From NCBI GenBank assembly GCA_017854255.1, contig JAFMIA010000023.1, positions 1 through 41,564 of the forward strand: a stretch of 41,564 nucleotides of DNA, in the 5' to 3' direction. This stretch comes from Pseudomonadales bacterium. Its GTDB lineage: Bacteria; Pseudomonadota; Gammaproteobacteria; Pseudomonadales; Azotimanducaceae. The notes below the pieces were generated by a model. That model saw only the letters and a program-made list of their open reading frames with translations, was not told the origin of the DNA and searched no databases. Numbering within the stretch: the first letter of the stretch is position 1; each line of letters starts with the position of its first letter. Positions 8,181 to 17,227 of this stretch are shown piece by piece. The translations under genes and the position numbers were made by a program.

Positions 8181-9467
8181 ATGAGCGAGCTAGACCAAAC
8201 TAAATTATCCGTTTTCAGCCCACAGGTTCGAAATTACGCTTTGGGCGTTTTAGTGGTGGTGTATACCTTCAACTTCATTGATCGACAGATATTATCGATC
8301 TTACTCGAGCCGATTAAGCAGGATTTGGGCTTGTCCGATACCGCCCTTGGGATGCTCACTGGCTTCGCCTTTGCGCTGTTTTACGCAACCCTTGGCATCC
8401 CAATTGCCCGATTGGCAGACCGCGGCAACCGCCGCAACATCATTGCTGGCGCGCTCACCATCTGGAGTGTCATGACCGCACTCTCGGGCCTCGCCCAAAA
8501 CTTTTGGCATTTGCTCATTGCCAGGATCGGCGTTGGCGTTGGCGAGGCAGGCTGCTCGCCCCCCGCGCATTCGATGATTGCGGACTATTTCCCGGCTGAA
8601 AACAGAGCCACCGCCCTCGGCATTTATGCGCTCGGTATCCCGGTGGGCATCCTCTTTGGCTTTATTGCAGGCGGCTGGATCAACGAATTCTTTGGTTGGC
8701 GGATTGCCTTTTTCGTTGTGGGCGTCCCGGGCATATTGCTTGCCATCGTCGTCCGCTGGACGCTGCGCGAACCTGAGCGCGGCATGGCAGAAGGCAAGCA
8801 AGCCAGCGCTGAGCAACCTGGCGTCATAGAGACCTTCACCTATCTTTGGAAAAAGCGCTCCTTTCGGCACATGGCGGTCGGCGGCGGCCTCACCGCCTTT
8901 GTCGGGTATGGCATCGTGACTTGGGTGCCCTCCTTTTTAATGCGCTCCTATGGCATGCAGACTGGCGAAATCGGAACCTATCTTGGCCTAATTCTGGGCA
9001 TTCCCGGCGGCATCGGGATTGCGCTGGGCGGCTACTTAGCAGATCGCTACGGCGCTAAGGATAAACGCTGGTACCTCTGGGTGGTTTCTGTTGCGCTTGT
9101 GCTCGCCGTACCCTTAACCGTTGGGGTTTATATGAGCAATAGTGCGACCGCCAGTTTGCTATTTCTAATCATGCCGGTACTCCTTGGTAATTTTTATCAA
9201 GCCACCACTTTCTCCCAAGCCCAAGGCTTGGTGCCGCTGCGCATGCGCGCTGTGGCCGCAGCGGTTTTACTGTTCATTCTTAATATTATTGGTCTGGGCG
9301 CGGGGCCTCAGGTCGTTGGTATTTTGTCTGATCTGTTACAGCCGAGCTATGGTGATGAGTCTTTGCGGTACGCCTTGCTCATCCTTTGCTTTGTGAATCT
9401 TTGGGCGGCCTATCACTATTTTGTAGCCGGGAAATATCTGAAGGACGATCTGGTGCTCGACACGTAA
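8181..9467 (+). CDS. MFS transporter, spinster-like
   Basis: A 428-residue inner-membrane permease with about 12 hydrophobic segments. The first helix contains NFIDRQILSIL, followed by the loop motif ARLADRGNRRN (the MFS G-x-L-aD-r-x-GrR signature) and by RIGVGVGEAGCSPPA, both characteristic of the spinster branch of the major facilitator superfamily. A second ADRYGAKD loop marks the second half. The open frame extends upstream to 7911, but that stretch is rich in Arg and Pro and has no homology signal, so the start is placed at 8181 (MSELDQ) with a weak AAGAAA ribosome site. Substrates of bacterial members are mostly unknown; organic anions or lipids are suggested for the family. Confidence 0.92.
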   Translation: MSELDQTKLSVFSPQVRNYALGVLVVVYTFNFIDRQILSILLEPIKQDLGLSDTALGMLTGFAFALFYATLGIPIARLADRGNRRNIIAGALTIWSVMTALSGLAQNFWHLLIARIGVGVGEAGCSPPAHSMIADYFPAENRATALGIYALGIPVGILFGFIAGGWINEFFGWRIAFFVVGVPGILLAIVVRWTLREPERGMAEGKQASAEQPGVIETFTYLWKKRSFRHMAVGGGLTAFVGYGIVTWVPSFLMRSYGMQTGEIGTYLGLILGIPGGIGIALGGYLADRYGAKDKRWYLWVVSVALVLAVPLTVGVYMSNSATASLLFLIMPVLLGNFYQATTFSQAQGLVPLRMRAVAAAVLLFILNIIGLGAGPQVVGILSDLLQPSYGDESLRYALLILCFVNLWAAYHYFVAGKYLKDDLVLDT

Positions 9468-9775
9468 TCACGTTCAAGGAATCAACGCGCGGGGCTGGAA
9501 AGATGACCGCGCGGCAACCATTTTGCCCCCGGCGCGCACTCACTTTTTACACTGCGTCACCCGTCGAACGCTTTGGGAGGCGCTGACTGGGGAATTTCAA
9601 GTCAAGCAGGCTTTGTCCCATCAAAGACCCTTTTGATTAAAGCCTGTCGACCCGCACAAGCCGCTTACGGGCGCTCACAAAGCGTTTCATAAGCCCCAGA
9701 TCAATCATCACTGGGCCGGCGCCTTATCAAACCTGCTTCGAATCCTGATATCTGCCGCGCGGCCCGAGCACGCGC
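9468..9775. other. Intergenic region between convergent genes, nothing recognised
   Basis: The 3' ends of the MFS gene and the M20 peptidase gene face each other here. I find no convincing ORF, RNA gene or hairpin with a U-tract. Confidence 0.6.
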
Positions 9776-11191
9776 TTATTGCGCAGGACGCAAAACAAAC
9801 GCCTCGATCACCGCTTGATAGTCCGACACCGCGCGCCGATACCGTTCAACATGCACAGCCTCGTTATTGCCGTGCACTCCGCGCGCCTCACCGTCTAGAT
9901 ACAGCATCGGTGAAAACCCATAGCTCTGAATACCGAGATCACGTGTAAAGTGGCTGTCGGTAAAGCCTGAGGCCACCGAAAAGGTGAATCGGGCGCCGGG
10001 ATGCAGCGCGCTCAGTGTTTCTTGGATACTTTCAATCAAACTGGATGATGCATCCGAAATGGCGGGAGAAAACGCCATCGTCAGATCAACCGTGAGTCCC
10101 TCGCCCGCAACCCGCGCCTTAAAATCCTCGACAAAGGCGCTCGCCGCGCGATCAGGCAGCATCCGACAATCAACCTCCGCTTCAGCGACCGGCGGCACCA
10201 CATTAATTTTACTCGACCCCTTTAACATCGTGATCGAACAGGTATCACGAAGCAACGCATGCAGCGCTGGGTGAGATGAATGCAACGCGCGAACAAAGTC
10301 AGGGCGTTGCACCGCGACCGCGATGTCCTGGTAATCAATCATTTGCTGGCCAGACAGTCCTGCCGCTAAGCCTTTAAAGTATCGATCAACTGGCGGAATG
10401 ACCCGAATTGGAAAGGGCGTGCTTTGAAGCTGATTGAGTGCTTTGAGCAACTTAGTGACAGAGGACTCAGTCCGTGGGTAAGAGCCATGACCCGGCTCGC
10501 CTTCCGCTGCAATCTTGAGCCAGACCGGCACTTTCTGGGTGACCTCGATGGCGAAAACTTTCTCGCCCTCCTGAAGCAGTCCGCTGCCGCCCTCGTTGAG
10601 CAGATAGCCAACACCATCGAAAGCTTCCGGGTGGTTCTTGATCACCCAATCGACACCAAAAAATCCGCCGGCTTCTTCATCGGCACTGGCCATAAAAACC
10701 AGATCCCGATTCAGAGCGACACCAGACTGGGCAATGGCCACAAAGGCTAAAAACTGCGCAATACCGGTGCCCTTCATATCGACCACACCGCGACCGTAGA
10801 GATAACCCTCCCGAATCTCTGCTTGCAAGGGGTCCGACAACCAATAACGTGGATCACCTGGGACCACATCGGTGTGCTGCAGCAGCATGAGTCCGGGCGC
10901 TGCGCCACCTTTGAGTCTTGCCCACAGGTTGCCGCGACCGGGCGCAGATTCACCCGTCTCATAGGCAATCCCCAGTTGATCTAAGTACTGCGCGTAAAAG
11001 GCGACGGCATTGGCCTCGTTACCGGGCGGGTTAACCGTATCAACGCCGACAAAGTCAGAGAGAAGCTCAACCGGATCCAACTCAGCTTGTGCCGAGACAC
11101 TACCAATGTAGCCCAAAATGAAAACACCGCCGGTCAACCATTTTAAAAAATTGCGCTGTAACCGGTTGAACAAATTTGTTCTGGTCTTCAT
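9776..11191 (-). CDS. Exported M20-family metallopeptidase
   Basis: A 471-residue zinc peptidase with an N-terminal signal peptide (basic MKTRTNLFNRLQRN, hydrophobic helix, SVSAQA cleavage region near residue 36), so it acts in the periplasm or outside. M20 signatures are present in order: QHTDVVPG (metal ligand His106), GRGVVDMKG (bridging Asp138), DEEAGG (base Glu172 and ligand Glu173), the dimerisation-domain entry EGEPGHGSYP, and VHGNNEAVH near the C-terminus, the last metal ligand region. The family cleaves short peptides, acylated amino acids or dipeptides. The ribosome site AGGAGAGG is strong. The adjacent D-aminoacylase-type gene on the same strand (142 bases upstream) suggests a shared role in using modified amino acids; that is inference. 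Confidence 0.92.
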   Translation of the reverse strand: MKTRTNLFNRLQRNFLKWLTGGVFILGYIGSVSAQAELDPVELLSDFVGVDTVNPPGNEANAVAFYAQYLDQLGIAYETGESAPGRGNLWARLKGGAAPGLMLLQHTDVVPGDPRYWLSDPLQAEIREGYLYGRGVVDMKGTGIAQFLAFVAIAQSGVALNRDLVFMASADEEAGGFFGVDWVIKNHPEAFDGVGYLLNEGGSGLLQEGEKVFAIEVTQKVPVWLKIAAEGEPGHGSYPRTESSVTKLLKALNQLQSTPFPIRVIPPVDRYFKGLAAGLSGQQMIDYQDIAVAVQRPDFVRALHSSHPALHALLRDTCSITMLKGSSKINVVPPVAEAEVDCRMLPDRAASAFVEDFKARVAGEGLTVDLTMAFSPAISDASSSLIESIQETLSALHPGARFTFSVASGFTDSHFTRDLGIQSYGFSPMLYLDGEARGVHGNNEAVHVERYRRAVSDYQAVIEAFVLRPAQ

Positions 11192-11332
11192 GTCATCCTC
11201 TCCTAAAACCGTATTGAGGGTTTCCCGATGGGAAAACCGCCTTGTCCCATGTTATTTACGATCCCTTTTATTAGGAAGCTTACCAAGTGATCCGACGCAC
11301 AGATGTCCCAAACAGGTTTTAACCGGCGCGCC

Positions 11333-13105
11333 CTATTGCCCGCCGGCAGTACCGCCACGAATCAATCGGCCCGGTCGCGCCCCGGTGTCGTTGTCAAACC
11401 GGCGCGTGACCACGCCGTTAATGATTGTGGCCCAATAACCCGTCGCACCTTGCATGAGCCGCTTACCACCAGCGGGTAGGTCTTGCCGGACTTCTAGGGG
11501 CCCCAACTGCAAGCCTTCAAAATCGATCACATTGATGTCGGCGCGCTTGCCTGGGGCAAGATGGCCGCGATCGGTAAACCCAAATAACTGTGCGTTGCGA
11601 TAGGTTCCCCGGTGAATCAAATGACCCAGCTCCAGCACCTCGCCTCGGCTGCGATCTCGCCCCCAATAGGTCAGCTGGTAGGTCGGGTTGACCGCATCAA
11701 AAATCAAAGATACGTGCGCGCCAGCATCACTCAAGCCGGTCACCGTCACCTCATCCATTTGCATCGCGCGCACCGCATCCAAGTTGTACTCGGAATAATT
11801 GGTAAAAAACATAATGGCCATGGCATCCGGTGTTGCCAGCAAATAATCCAGCAAGTACTCCGCCGGCTCTTGTCCTTGCGCGGCCGCACGATGCGCAAAG
11901 GCTTCTTCAGCGGTAGGCTCGTAGCTGCTACTGCCCGTTAATTCAAAAATCTGAGCATGATTAAGTTCGGCGTGGGCAATACCAAAGGTCATGGAGCCTG
12001 GTGCAACGCCGCGCGTATCATTGGCCTCAGTCAGCAGGGCTGCTCGAATCTCGGGGGTCTTGAGCTTTTCCCGCAACACGGCGAGGGGTAGGTCCTTAAA
12101 CTTCAGGTAAGTGGGTTTGAGCATCCAAGGATGATAGGTGCTCAGACTGAAGACCAAGCCCGTGGGCCGACTGCCGACCTGCGGGAAAATTTGGGCACCT
12201 GCCGCGTTATGGTCTTTGACCTGCTTGAGGGCGAGCTGCCATTGGTCGTGCCAATCATCCACCTGAAACAGCGTAAAGGTCGCGGCCCGACCACTTTCAC
12301 GACTCAGCTTGGCGATGAGGTCAATCTCGTCCGAGAGTGCCGTGTGCTCCTCAAAGCCTTCTCGACCCGAACCCAGCGTGCTGGAAGGGATCAATTGAAA
12401 AACGCCCGCCCCCGCGCGTTTCATTGCGCGAGCAATCGCCAAGACTTCAATTTCATTGGCAAAGGTTCCCGGCACTGGATCACCGGTAATCGATCGATGC
12501 CCCAAAATTCTTGAGGTTGAGAATCCAACCGCACCATCGCGCAGCGCCTGCTCGACAATGTCGGACATTGCATTCAAATCATCTTGTGTTGCGGCTTCAT
12601 TGGCGCGCCCTCGGGCGCCCATTACAAAATTACGAACGGCGCCATGCGCGATTAAGGAAGAGATGTCCAGGGCGTAGGTTTTAGTCTCCAACAAATCCAA
12701 ATATTCGCCATAGGTTTCCCATGCGCCCCATGGCATCCCTTCATGCAGCGCGCTGCCGGGAATGTCCTCAACGCCTTCCATCAAATCAATCAAATCCTGC
12801 TCGCCGCCCTTGGGCACCGGTGCAAATCCCACGCCACAGTTGCCCATCACGATCGTGCCAACGCCATGGCTCGCCGATGGGTTCATCTCACTATCCCAAG
12901 TCACCTGCCCATCATAATGCGTATGAATATCGACCCAGGCCGGAGCCACAATTGCGCCATCCGCGGAGATCACCACTTTCGCGTCAGCGGTCAGGTTCGC
13001 CGCCATCGCCTGAATCAGGCCATCCTTGATGGCGATGTCGAGCTGCTGCGGCACTGGGTCCAAACCGTCATAAACCAAACCACCGCGAATCATAATATCG
13101 TGCAT
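11333..13105 (-). CDS. N-acyl-D-amino-acid deacylase-family amidohydrolase
   Basis: A 590-residue amidohydrolase-fold protein. The N-terminal beta-sandwich leads into [13 protein letters not shown], whose HxH (His61, His63) binds metal. [10 protein letters not shown] carries the cysteine that ligates zinc in D-aminoacylases. SDAGAHVS in the C-terminal third supplies the catalytic aspartate, and the chain ends in the composite sandwich ([14 protein letters not shown]). The length is normal for the larger branch of this family, often annotated N-acyl-D-amino-acid deacylase or D-glutamate deacylase. No signal peptide, so cytoplasmic. AAGGA lies 6 nt before the ATG. It hydrolyses an amide or lactam; the acyl-D-amino-acid substrate is a family-level guess. 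Confidence 0.9.
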   Translation of the reverse strand: MHDIMIRGGLVYDGLDPVPQQLDIAIKDGLIQAMAANLTADAKVVISADGAIVAPAWVDIHTHYDGQVTWDSEMNPSASHGVGTIVMGNCGVGFAPVPKGGEQDLIDLMEGVEDIPGSALHEGMPWGAWETYGEYLDLLETKTYALDISSLIAHGAVRNFVMGARGRANEAATQDDLNAMSDIVEQALRDGAVGFSTSRILGHRSITGDPVPGTFANEIEVLAIARAMKRAGAGVFQLIPSSTLGSGREGFEEHTALSDEIDLIAKLSRESGRAATFTLFQVDDWHDQWQLALKQVKDHNAAGAQIFPQVGSRPTGLVFSLSTYHPWMLKPTYLKFKDLPLAVLREKLKTPEIRAALLTEANDTRGVAPGSMTFGIAHAELNHAQIFELTGSSSYEPTAEEAFAHRAAAQGQEPAEYLLDYLLATPDAMAIMFFTNYSEYNLDAVRAMQMDEVTVTGLSDAGAHVSLIFDAVNPTYQLTYWGRDRSRGEVLELGHLIHRGTYRNAQLFGFTDRGHLAPGKRADINVIDFEGLQLGPLEVRQDLPAGGKRLMQGATGYWATIINGVVTRRFDNDTGARPGRLIRGGTAGGQ

Positions 13106-13418
13106 AAGAATTCCTTAAAAATGGGATGCCGCGGCCTGCCCTAACCCCAGCGATCGGCCCTTCAATACGATATCGCTGTCATCAAATTGAACCGGGTAAG
13201 GCAACAACGGATGGCAAGGTCCGTGCGATACAAAGCGCATAATAGGCTTCCGAAATGCTTTCGGCCAGAGCTCCGTTTGGCGACCCAATACGGGGCACCG
13301 CCTCGGATACATTACCCGAGCGCACCGAACAGAACCATCTTGGTGACTTAACGGAATAAAGGTTATTCGCCGTCTATTGGCTGCCCATTCTTACTAGCCA
13401 TTCGGGTTTCGCGGCCAC
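13106..13418. other. Intergenic region upstream of the amidohydrolase gene, nothing recognised
   Basis: It should hold the amidohydrolase promoter. A 65-codon minus-strand open frame (13115-13312) has no ribosome site and no recognisable features, so I do not call it. Confidence 0.55.
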
Positions 13419-14087
13419 CTATCGCGACCGTAAGCCCTCTTTTTGGAGTGTCCAAAGCAAGACATCCAAGCGATCCTGACCGAAAAATGGCGCACCTTGA
13501 TAAACACAGGTCGGCACGCCCCAGTGCCCAGCCTGTTCATGCGCCACTTGATTGGCAGCAATCACCGCATCCAAGCGATCTGCCTCATGGATAATGCGTT
13601 GATCCATACCCGCAAGATCAAGGCCTGCTCGATGCGCCGCCTGCGCAAGGTGTTCGCCCTGATCCCAACCGGTCGTCCCGCCCCAGATGAGCGCTGAAAC
13701 TTCATCGGCAAAGGCCAGGCCCGCCCCTAATTCTTCCGCCAGGGCGCCCAGGCGGGTTAACCGGTCAATATAAGGCTGAACCTCGCCCGTCTGCCGGCGC
13801 CCGTGTTCATCAACAATTTGTACGACCGGGTCGGGGCGCGGCCAAACAAAGGGTAATGCTAGAAATTCTGCAACCCGAAAAACATCGGTCATAAAATAGG
13901 AGAACCACTGCGGCTGTACACTGTGAAAAAACTCAGGCGAGCGCACGGCAATCGGATAGACCGGCCGAAAATTCACAATAAGATCGTACTGCGCCTCCCA
14001 ATCGCGCAAGCGCCTCGTCGCCAAATAAGACCACGGACTGCGAAACGACCAGAAGACATCGATTGCCATGGATTGTGATTGCGTCAT
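13419..14087 (-). CDS. DsbA-like protein, 2-hydroxychromene-2-carboxylate isomerase type
   Basis: A 222-residue thioredoxin-fold protein of the DsbA/HCCA isomerase (kappa-class GST) group. The N-terminus IDVFWSFRSPWSYLATRRL has SPWSYLA in place of a CxxC motif, placing it with the glutathione-dependent isomerases rather than with disulfide oxidases; Ser17 is the likely catalytic residue. The C-terminal WGVPTCVYQGAPFFGQDRLD contains the cis-proline (VPT) and the usual end motif. The start at 14087 is supported by AAGGAG 7-8 nt upstream; the frame extends to 14126. Known members isomerise ring-fission products in naphthalene-type degradation using glutathione. Two GST-like genes lie just upstream on the same strand, which supports a glutathione-dependent role. 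Confidence 0.87.
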   Translation of the reverse strand: MTQSQSMAIDVFWSFRSPWSYLATRRLRDWEAQYDLIVNFRPVYPIAVRSPEFFHSVQPQWFSYFMTDVFRVAEFLALPFVWPRPDPVVQIVDEHGRRQTGEVQPYIDRLTRLGALAEELGAGLAFADEVSALIWGGTTGWDQGEHLAQAAHRAGLDLAGMDQRIIHEADRLDAVIAANQVAHEQAGHWGVPTCVYQGAPFFGQDRLDVLLWTLQKEGLRSR

Positions 14088-14216
14088 TGTTTTCTCCTTG
14101 GGCCTCGCCCTATCAAGGCCCGACATCGATTTAAACGTGCACCGGTCCCGGATTAAGACCCTGCAGTTGCGCCAAGGGTTTTCCCAGCTTTTAGTGCCGC
14201 GCCCAACGCGCGCGGC

Positions 14217-14825
14217 TTATGCGTTAATGGCCTTATCAAAGGCTGGCCTTGCGGCAATCCGGGCGATATACGCCAAGAGGTGCGTCATCTCATCGGTGAC
14301 GCATCCCGACCGCTGACTCATAAAGCAGGCATGACCCAACATAATGTCCGCACCCGAGAAATCGCCGATCAGGTAGTCACGTCCCGCCAGCGCATCATTC
14401 ACAGGTTCTAAGGCTTTGGTCAGCAGGCGCTGAGCTTGGCCTAGCACTTTTTCGTCTCGGCGGTCCGGTGGCAGCAAGATGGTTTGGACCACGATCGTGT
14501 TAATCGGCGGCATCACCATCCCTTCGCAGTAGTGAAACCACTGTAAGTATTCCGGAAACAAGGGCGAGGCAACGTCGGGTTTCAATCCGCCGTTTTTGTG
14601 GCGCTCAAGGATGTATTCAACGATGGCGCCAGACTCAAAAATACTGATGTCACCATCATCAAGAACCGGGACTCGACCCAGGGGATGTCGCGCTCGGTGC
14701 GCGTCGGACTTCAGATCTTTTGGATGAAAATCCATTCGGTTGAGCTCATAAGGTAGTGCCAGCTCTTCAAGCAACCAGAGAATTCGCCCGGCTCGGGAGT
14801 TGGGTGCAAAGTGTAGGGTCAACAT
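14217..14825 (-). CDS. Glutathione S-transferase
   Basis: A 202-residue cytosolic GST. The thioredoxin-like N-terminal domain begins MLTLHFAPNSRAGR, with Ser10 at the catalytic position. GRVPVLDDG gives the cis-proline (about 53), and IFESGAI provides the Glu64-Ser65 pair that binds the gamma-glutamyl part of glutathione. The all-helical C-terminal domain contains the N-capping-type segment YLIGDFSGADIMLG. GGAGG precedes the ATG. It lies 33 bases downstream of the second GST-like gene and 129 bases upstream of the isomerase-like gene, all on the same strand, so an operon is likely. Conjugation of electrophiles to glutathione is the expected activity. Confidence 0.93.
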   Translation of the reverse strand: MLTLHFAPNSRAGRILWLLEELALPYELNRMDFHPKDLKSDAHRARHPLGRVPVLDDGDISIFESGAIVEYILERHKNGGLKPDVASPLFPEYLQWFHYCEGMVMPPINTIVVQTILLPPDRRDEKVLGQAQRLLTKALEPVNDALAGRDYLIGDFSGADIMLGHACFMSQRSGCVTDEMTHLLAYIARIAARPAFDKAINA

Positions 14826-14858
14826 TTAACAGTACCTCCATTGGGTTTTCGGTGTTCA

Positions 14859-15923
14859 TTACGCGGCGGGTTCGGCCGATAAAGGCGGCAGCAAATACGC
14901 GTCGAGGACCCCTAAGGGCCCCAGCACATTCTCGACCGCGGCCCGGTCTGAATTGGATAAGCCAAGGATCTCAGTCCGGATATGACGCCGAGAGACTTCA
15001 CAGTATTTGAGCGCCCGCATCGGCACTGGGCCATCACCCAGATCCAGCGCGCACCATTTTTCGCCCTCGGCCAAGGCCAAGCGAGACGTCTTCAAAAATT
15101 CATGGTGGGTGTCGCGCATGTGATGAAAAAACGGCGTGAGGGTTTCCGGGAGCACGTCCCCAGGGCCGTATCCTCCCCCGCTCGATTCTGCCTCAAAGAT
15201 TTGGGTCATGCGCGGCAGCAGGCTCGGCGCACTCGCCTCGATCCAACTCCGGGGTTCGGGATCAGATGCGATGTGCGCTTTAAACAGTCCGGCGAAAGTG
15301 AAATCCCCCAAGCTCGCGCAGTCGCCCAACAGATAAGGCTGCTCGCTAAAATGCGCTGCCGCATATTGCATGAGGATATCAAAATCCGCCCGCACCTGAG
15401 CCGATTGATCTGGTCCGCAGCCTCGATTGCCGCAAGCCCGTAAGCCAAAGTTATCGCGAATCGTTTGAATCAAAACCGCGGCCGCCTGCTGCTCGTCCGG
15501 ACTCAGTCCTTCACCCTGAAATCGTCCGTGGCGATTGGCATAAAAGCCCTCGGCAATTGCCGCCACATTGTCGGGATAGCACCATCGACTGTTAATTGCA
15601 TAGCGGCCAAACCACTCATCCGCCCAATCTTCGAGCAAATGCGCTGCAATTTTTTGCACCGGTGTCTTAGGCAGCAGTGGTCGATCTGGATATTTATGAT
15701 TGAGCATCAGGCCAATTGGCGTCGTATCGTGCAGGAACCAGCCCTCTGGGGTTTCAAGTCCCGGTATAAAATGGGTGCCTAGCCGCGCCTCGACCGCTGC
15801 TTGCGACGCCTCAGACTTTAATTTGAAGGCGTACGACACGCCCAAATAATTCAGCATTGCCTGCAACTTGCGTGTGAACAAACTGTGTTCGCCTCCCCAA
15901 AGCACATACTGACCTTCAAACAC
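14859..15923 (-). CDS. Large GST-like protein with extended C-terminal domain
   Basis: A 354-residue protein starting at GTG, with AAGGAG 8 nt upstream. Residues 1-80 look like a thioredoxin-type GST domain (KLQAMLNYLGV, FIPGLETPEGWFLHDTTPIG, where the DTT segment replaces the usual E-S). The long helical part includes YLLGDCASLGDFTFAGLFKAHI, the GST C-terminal signature. It is over 100 residues longer than a standard GST and ends in an extra region (DLGDGPVPMRALKYCEVSR). Similar long GST-like proteins occur in marine proteobacteria and are uncharacterised. First gene of the probable GST-GST-isomerase operon. Glutathione binding is likely, the reaction is unknown. Confidence 0.82.
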   Translation of the reverse strand: MFEGQYVLWGGEHSLFTRKLQAMLNYLGVSYAFKLKSEASQAAVEARLGTHFIPGLETPEGWFLHDTTPIGLMLNHKYPDRPLLPKTPVQKIAAHLLEDWADEWFGRYAINSRWCYPDNVAAIAEGFYANRHGRFQGEGLSPDEQQAAAVLIQTIRDNFGLRACGNRGCGPDQSAQVRADFDILMQYAAAHFSEQPYLLGDCASLGDFTFAGLFKAHIASDPEPRSWIEASAPSLLPRMTQIFEAESSGGGYGPGDVLPETLTPFFHHMRDTHHEFLKTSRLALAEGEKWCALDLGDGPVPMRALKYCEVSRRHIRTEILGLSNSDRAAVENVLGPLGVLDAYLLPPLSAEPAA

Positions 15924-16321
15924 GTGTATTTCTCCTTTGCTGACCGCTTATGTCCAAAGTGCCTCGCCCTTTTTTTTAAACGCGCAGTCAAGTCGAATCG
16001 TTTAGCCCCAAAATCACCGGATAACCGATGTTGGCCGCCAACGCTGCTACTTTGGGCAACAAGGCCGCGCTCTAAGGCGGAACAAGCGCCGCATTCGCAT
16101 CAATGCCCGCCAGTCCGCGGTCAAAATCAAGCGGGCCGCACGTCACGATCAACCCGCGCTGACCCAGGAACGCGGCTATCCCAGCGCCCAGTCTAAAACA
16201 TAATGGAAATCATTATCGTTTGCCAGATGAGCGGGTGCCTACGGGTTTCGGGGCCTTAAAAAGAGTTCGCATCAATTAAGGGTTCTGCTTTAATTCACGC
16301 TCAATCGCAAAGAAGAGCGCT
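15924..16321. other. Divergent intergenic region with a Fur box
   Basis: About 400 bases between the GST operon (minus) and the alpha/beta hydrolase (plus). It contains a strong Fur-box match (16199-16217) and an eight-base T run near 15970. No ORF is convincing. Confidence 0.6.
16199..16217. promoter_or_regulatory. Fur box
   Basis: The 19-base CATAATGGAAATCATTATC agrees with the classical Fur consensus GATAATGATAATCATTATC at 16 of 19 positions, and its arms ATAATG/CATTAT form a perfect dyad around GAAAT. It lies 104 bases before the alpha/beta hydrolase start and 275 bases before the GST operon start, so either could be iron-controlled. Confidence 0.65.
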
Positions 16322-17227
16322 ATGAAAAACTGTATCCCCCGCGCGCACAACCCGCGCGTCCCCGGGCGTCTACTCAAGATCTGTCTTTTAATTTTATGGG
16401 CCGGTACTGCAAACGCTGAGTCCACGCCCAGTGAGCGCTCGCTAACGTTATCTTCTGGCGCCGACGCGACCTTAACCCTGCCCGCTACGAAGTCGAGCGC
16501 CCGCGGTATGGTCATCATGATTCATGGCTGGTCAGGTCAGAAAGATGAAGTCGGGGATCTGTTTAAACGCCAAGCTAAAGCGCTTGCTGAACGGAACATT
16601 GCCTCGCTGCGAATGAACATTCGGGGAGAAAGTGAGCGCGAGGCCACCAACTATCGTCTGACCAGCACCTTTGTCAGCCGGGTCCAGGATGCCCAAGCCG
16701 GGGTTGATTGGGCGATCGAGCATTACGGCCTGCTACCCATCGGCCTGCTCGGCTTTAGCTACGGCGGCGCCACCGCGATGGAGCTGATCAGTCAAAAGCC
16801 CGCGCAGTATCAATCCCTCGTGCTTTGGTCGAGCATTCTCAATCCGAATGAACTGTTTATCGGCCAACCCGCCGCGCCTTTTCGGCAAGCCTTAGAAACC
16901 GGTGAAGGGGCACTACAGGACTGGACGACCCTTTTGATCACTCGAGCGCATATCCTCGGCATGATCGGCTTTGATCCCACGCGCGGTCTGCCTCAGTACC
17001 GCGGCGCGCTCTTGTCTTTGCGCGGCTCAGAAGACTCTGTGCCGCAACACGATCCCGACATTTTGAGGCAAGCCGGCGGCGCTCAGCTTGAGTATCGTAT
17101 TCTGCAGGGCGCCGATCACATCTTTAACGCGTTTGATCCGACAAAGGACTACGGCGATCGCATCATCAAGCAAACGGCTGCCTGGTTTGAGCAAACCCTG
17201 CCAGCAATCCAGGCGGCAGCCAACTAA
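16322..17227 (+). CDS. Exported alpha/beta hydrolase (esterase or serine aminopeptidase type)
   Basis: A 301-residue protein with a signal peptide (basic N-terminus, hydrophobic LLKICLLILWAG, cleavage near TANAES at about 32), so periplasmic or secreted. The fold is alpha/beta hydrolase: oxyanion-hole segment HGWSG (68-72), nucleophile Ser146 in GFSYGG, an acidic residue after LRGSEDSV, and catalytic His in GADHIF near 265. The compact cap and the ALAERNIASLRMNIRG segment resemble the serine aminopeptidase S33/acyl-esterase group. AAGAAGAG is the ribosome site. Its stop codon overlaps the pmbA stop codon by 4 bases in a tail-to-tail arrangement. A Fur box lies upstream, so siderophore-ester hydrolysis is conceivable, but it is only an idea from context. 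Confidence 0.85.
   Translation: MKNCIPRAHNPRVPGRLLKICLLILWAGTANAESTPSERSLTLSSGADATLTLPATKSSARGMVIMIHGWSGQKDEVGDLFKRQAKALAERNIASLRMNIRGESEREATNYRLTSTFVSRVQDAQAGVDWAIEHYGLLPIGLLGFSYGGATAMELISQKPAQYQSLVLWSSILNPNELFIGQPAAPFRQALETGEGALQDWTTLLITRAHILGMIGFDPTRGLPQYRGALLSLRGSEDSVPQHDPDILRQAGGAQLEYRILQGADHIFNAFDPTKDYGDRIIKQTAAWFEQTLPAIQAAAN

Noticed and set aside
13115-13312. 65-codon minus-strand ORF before the amidohydrolase
   Set aside because: No ribosome site and no recognisable sequence pattern.
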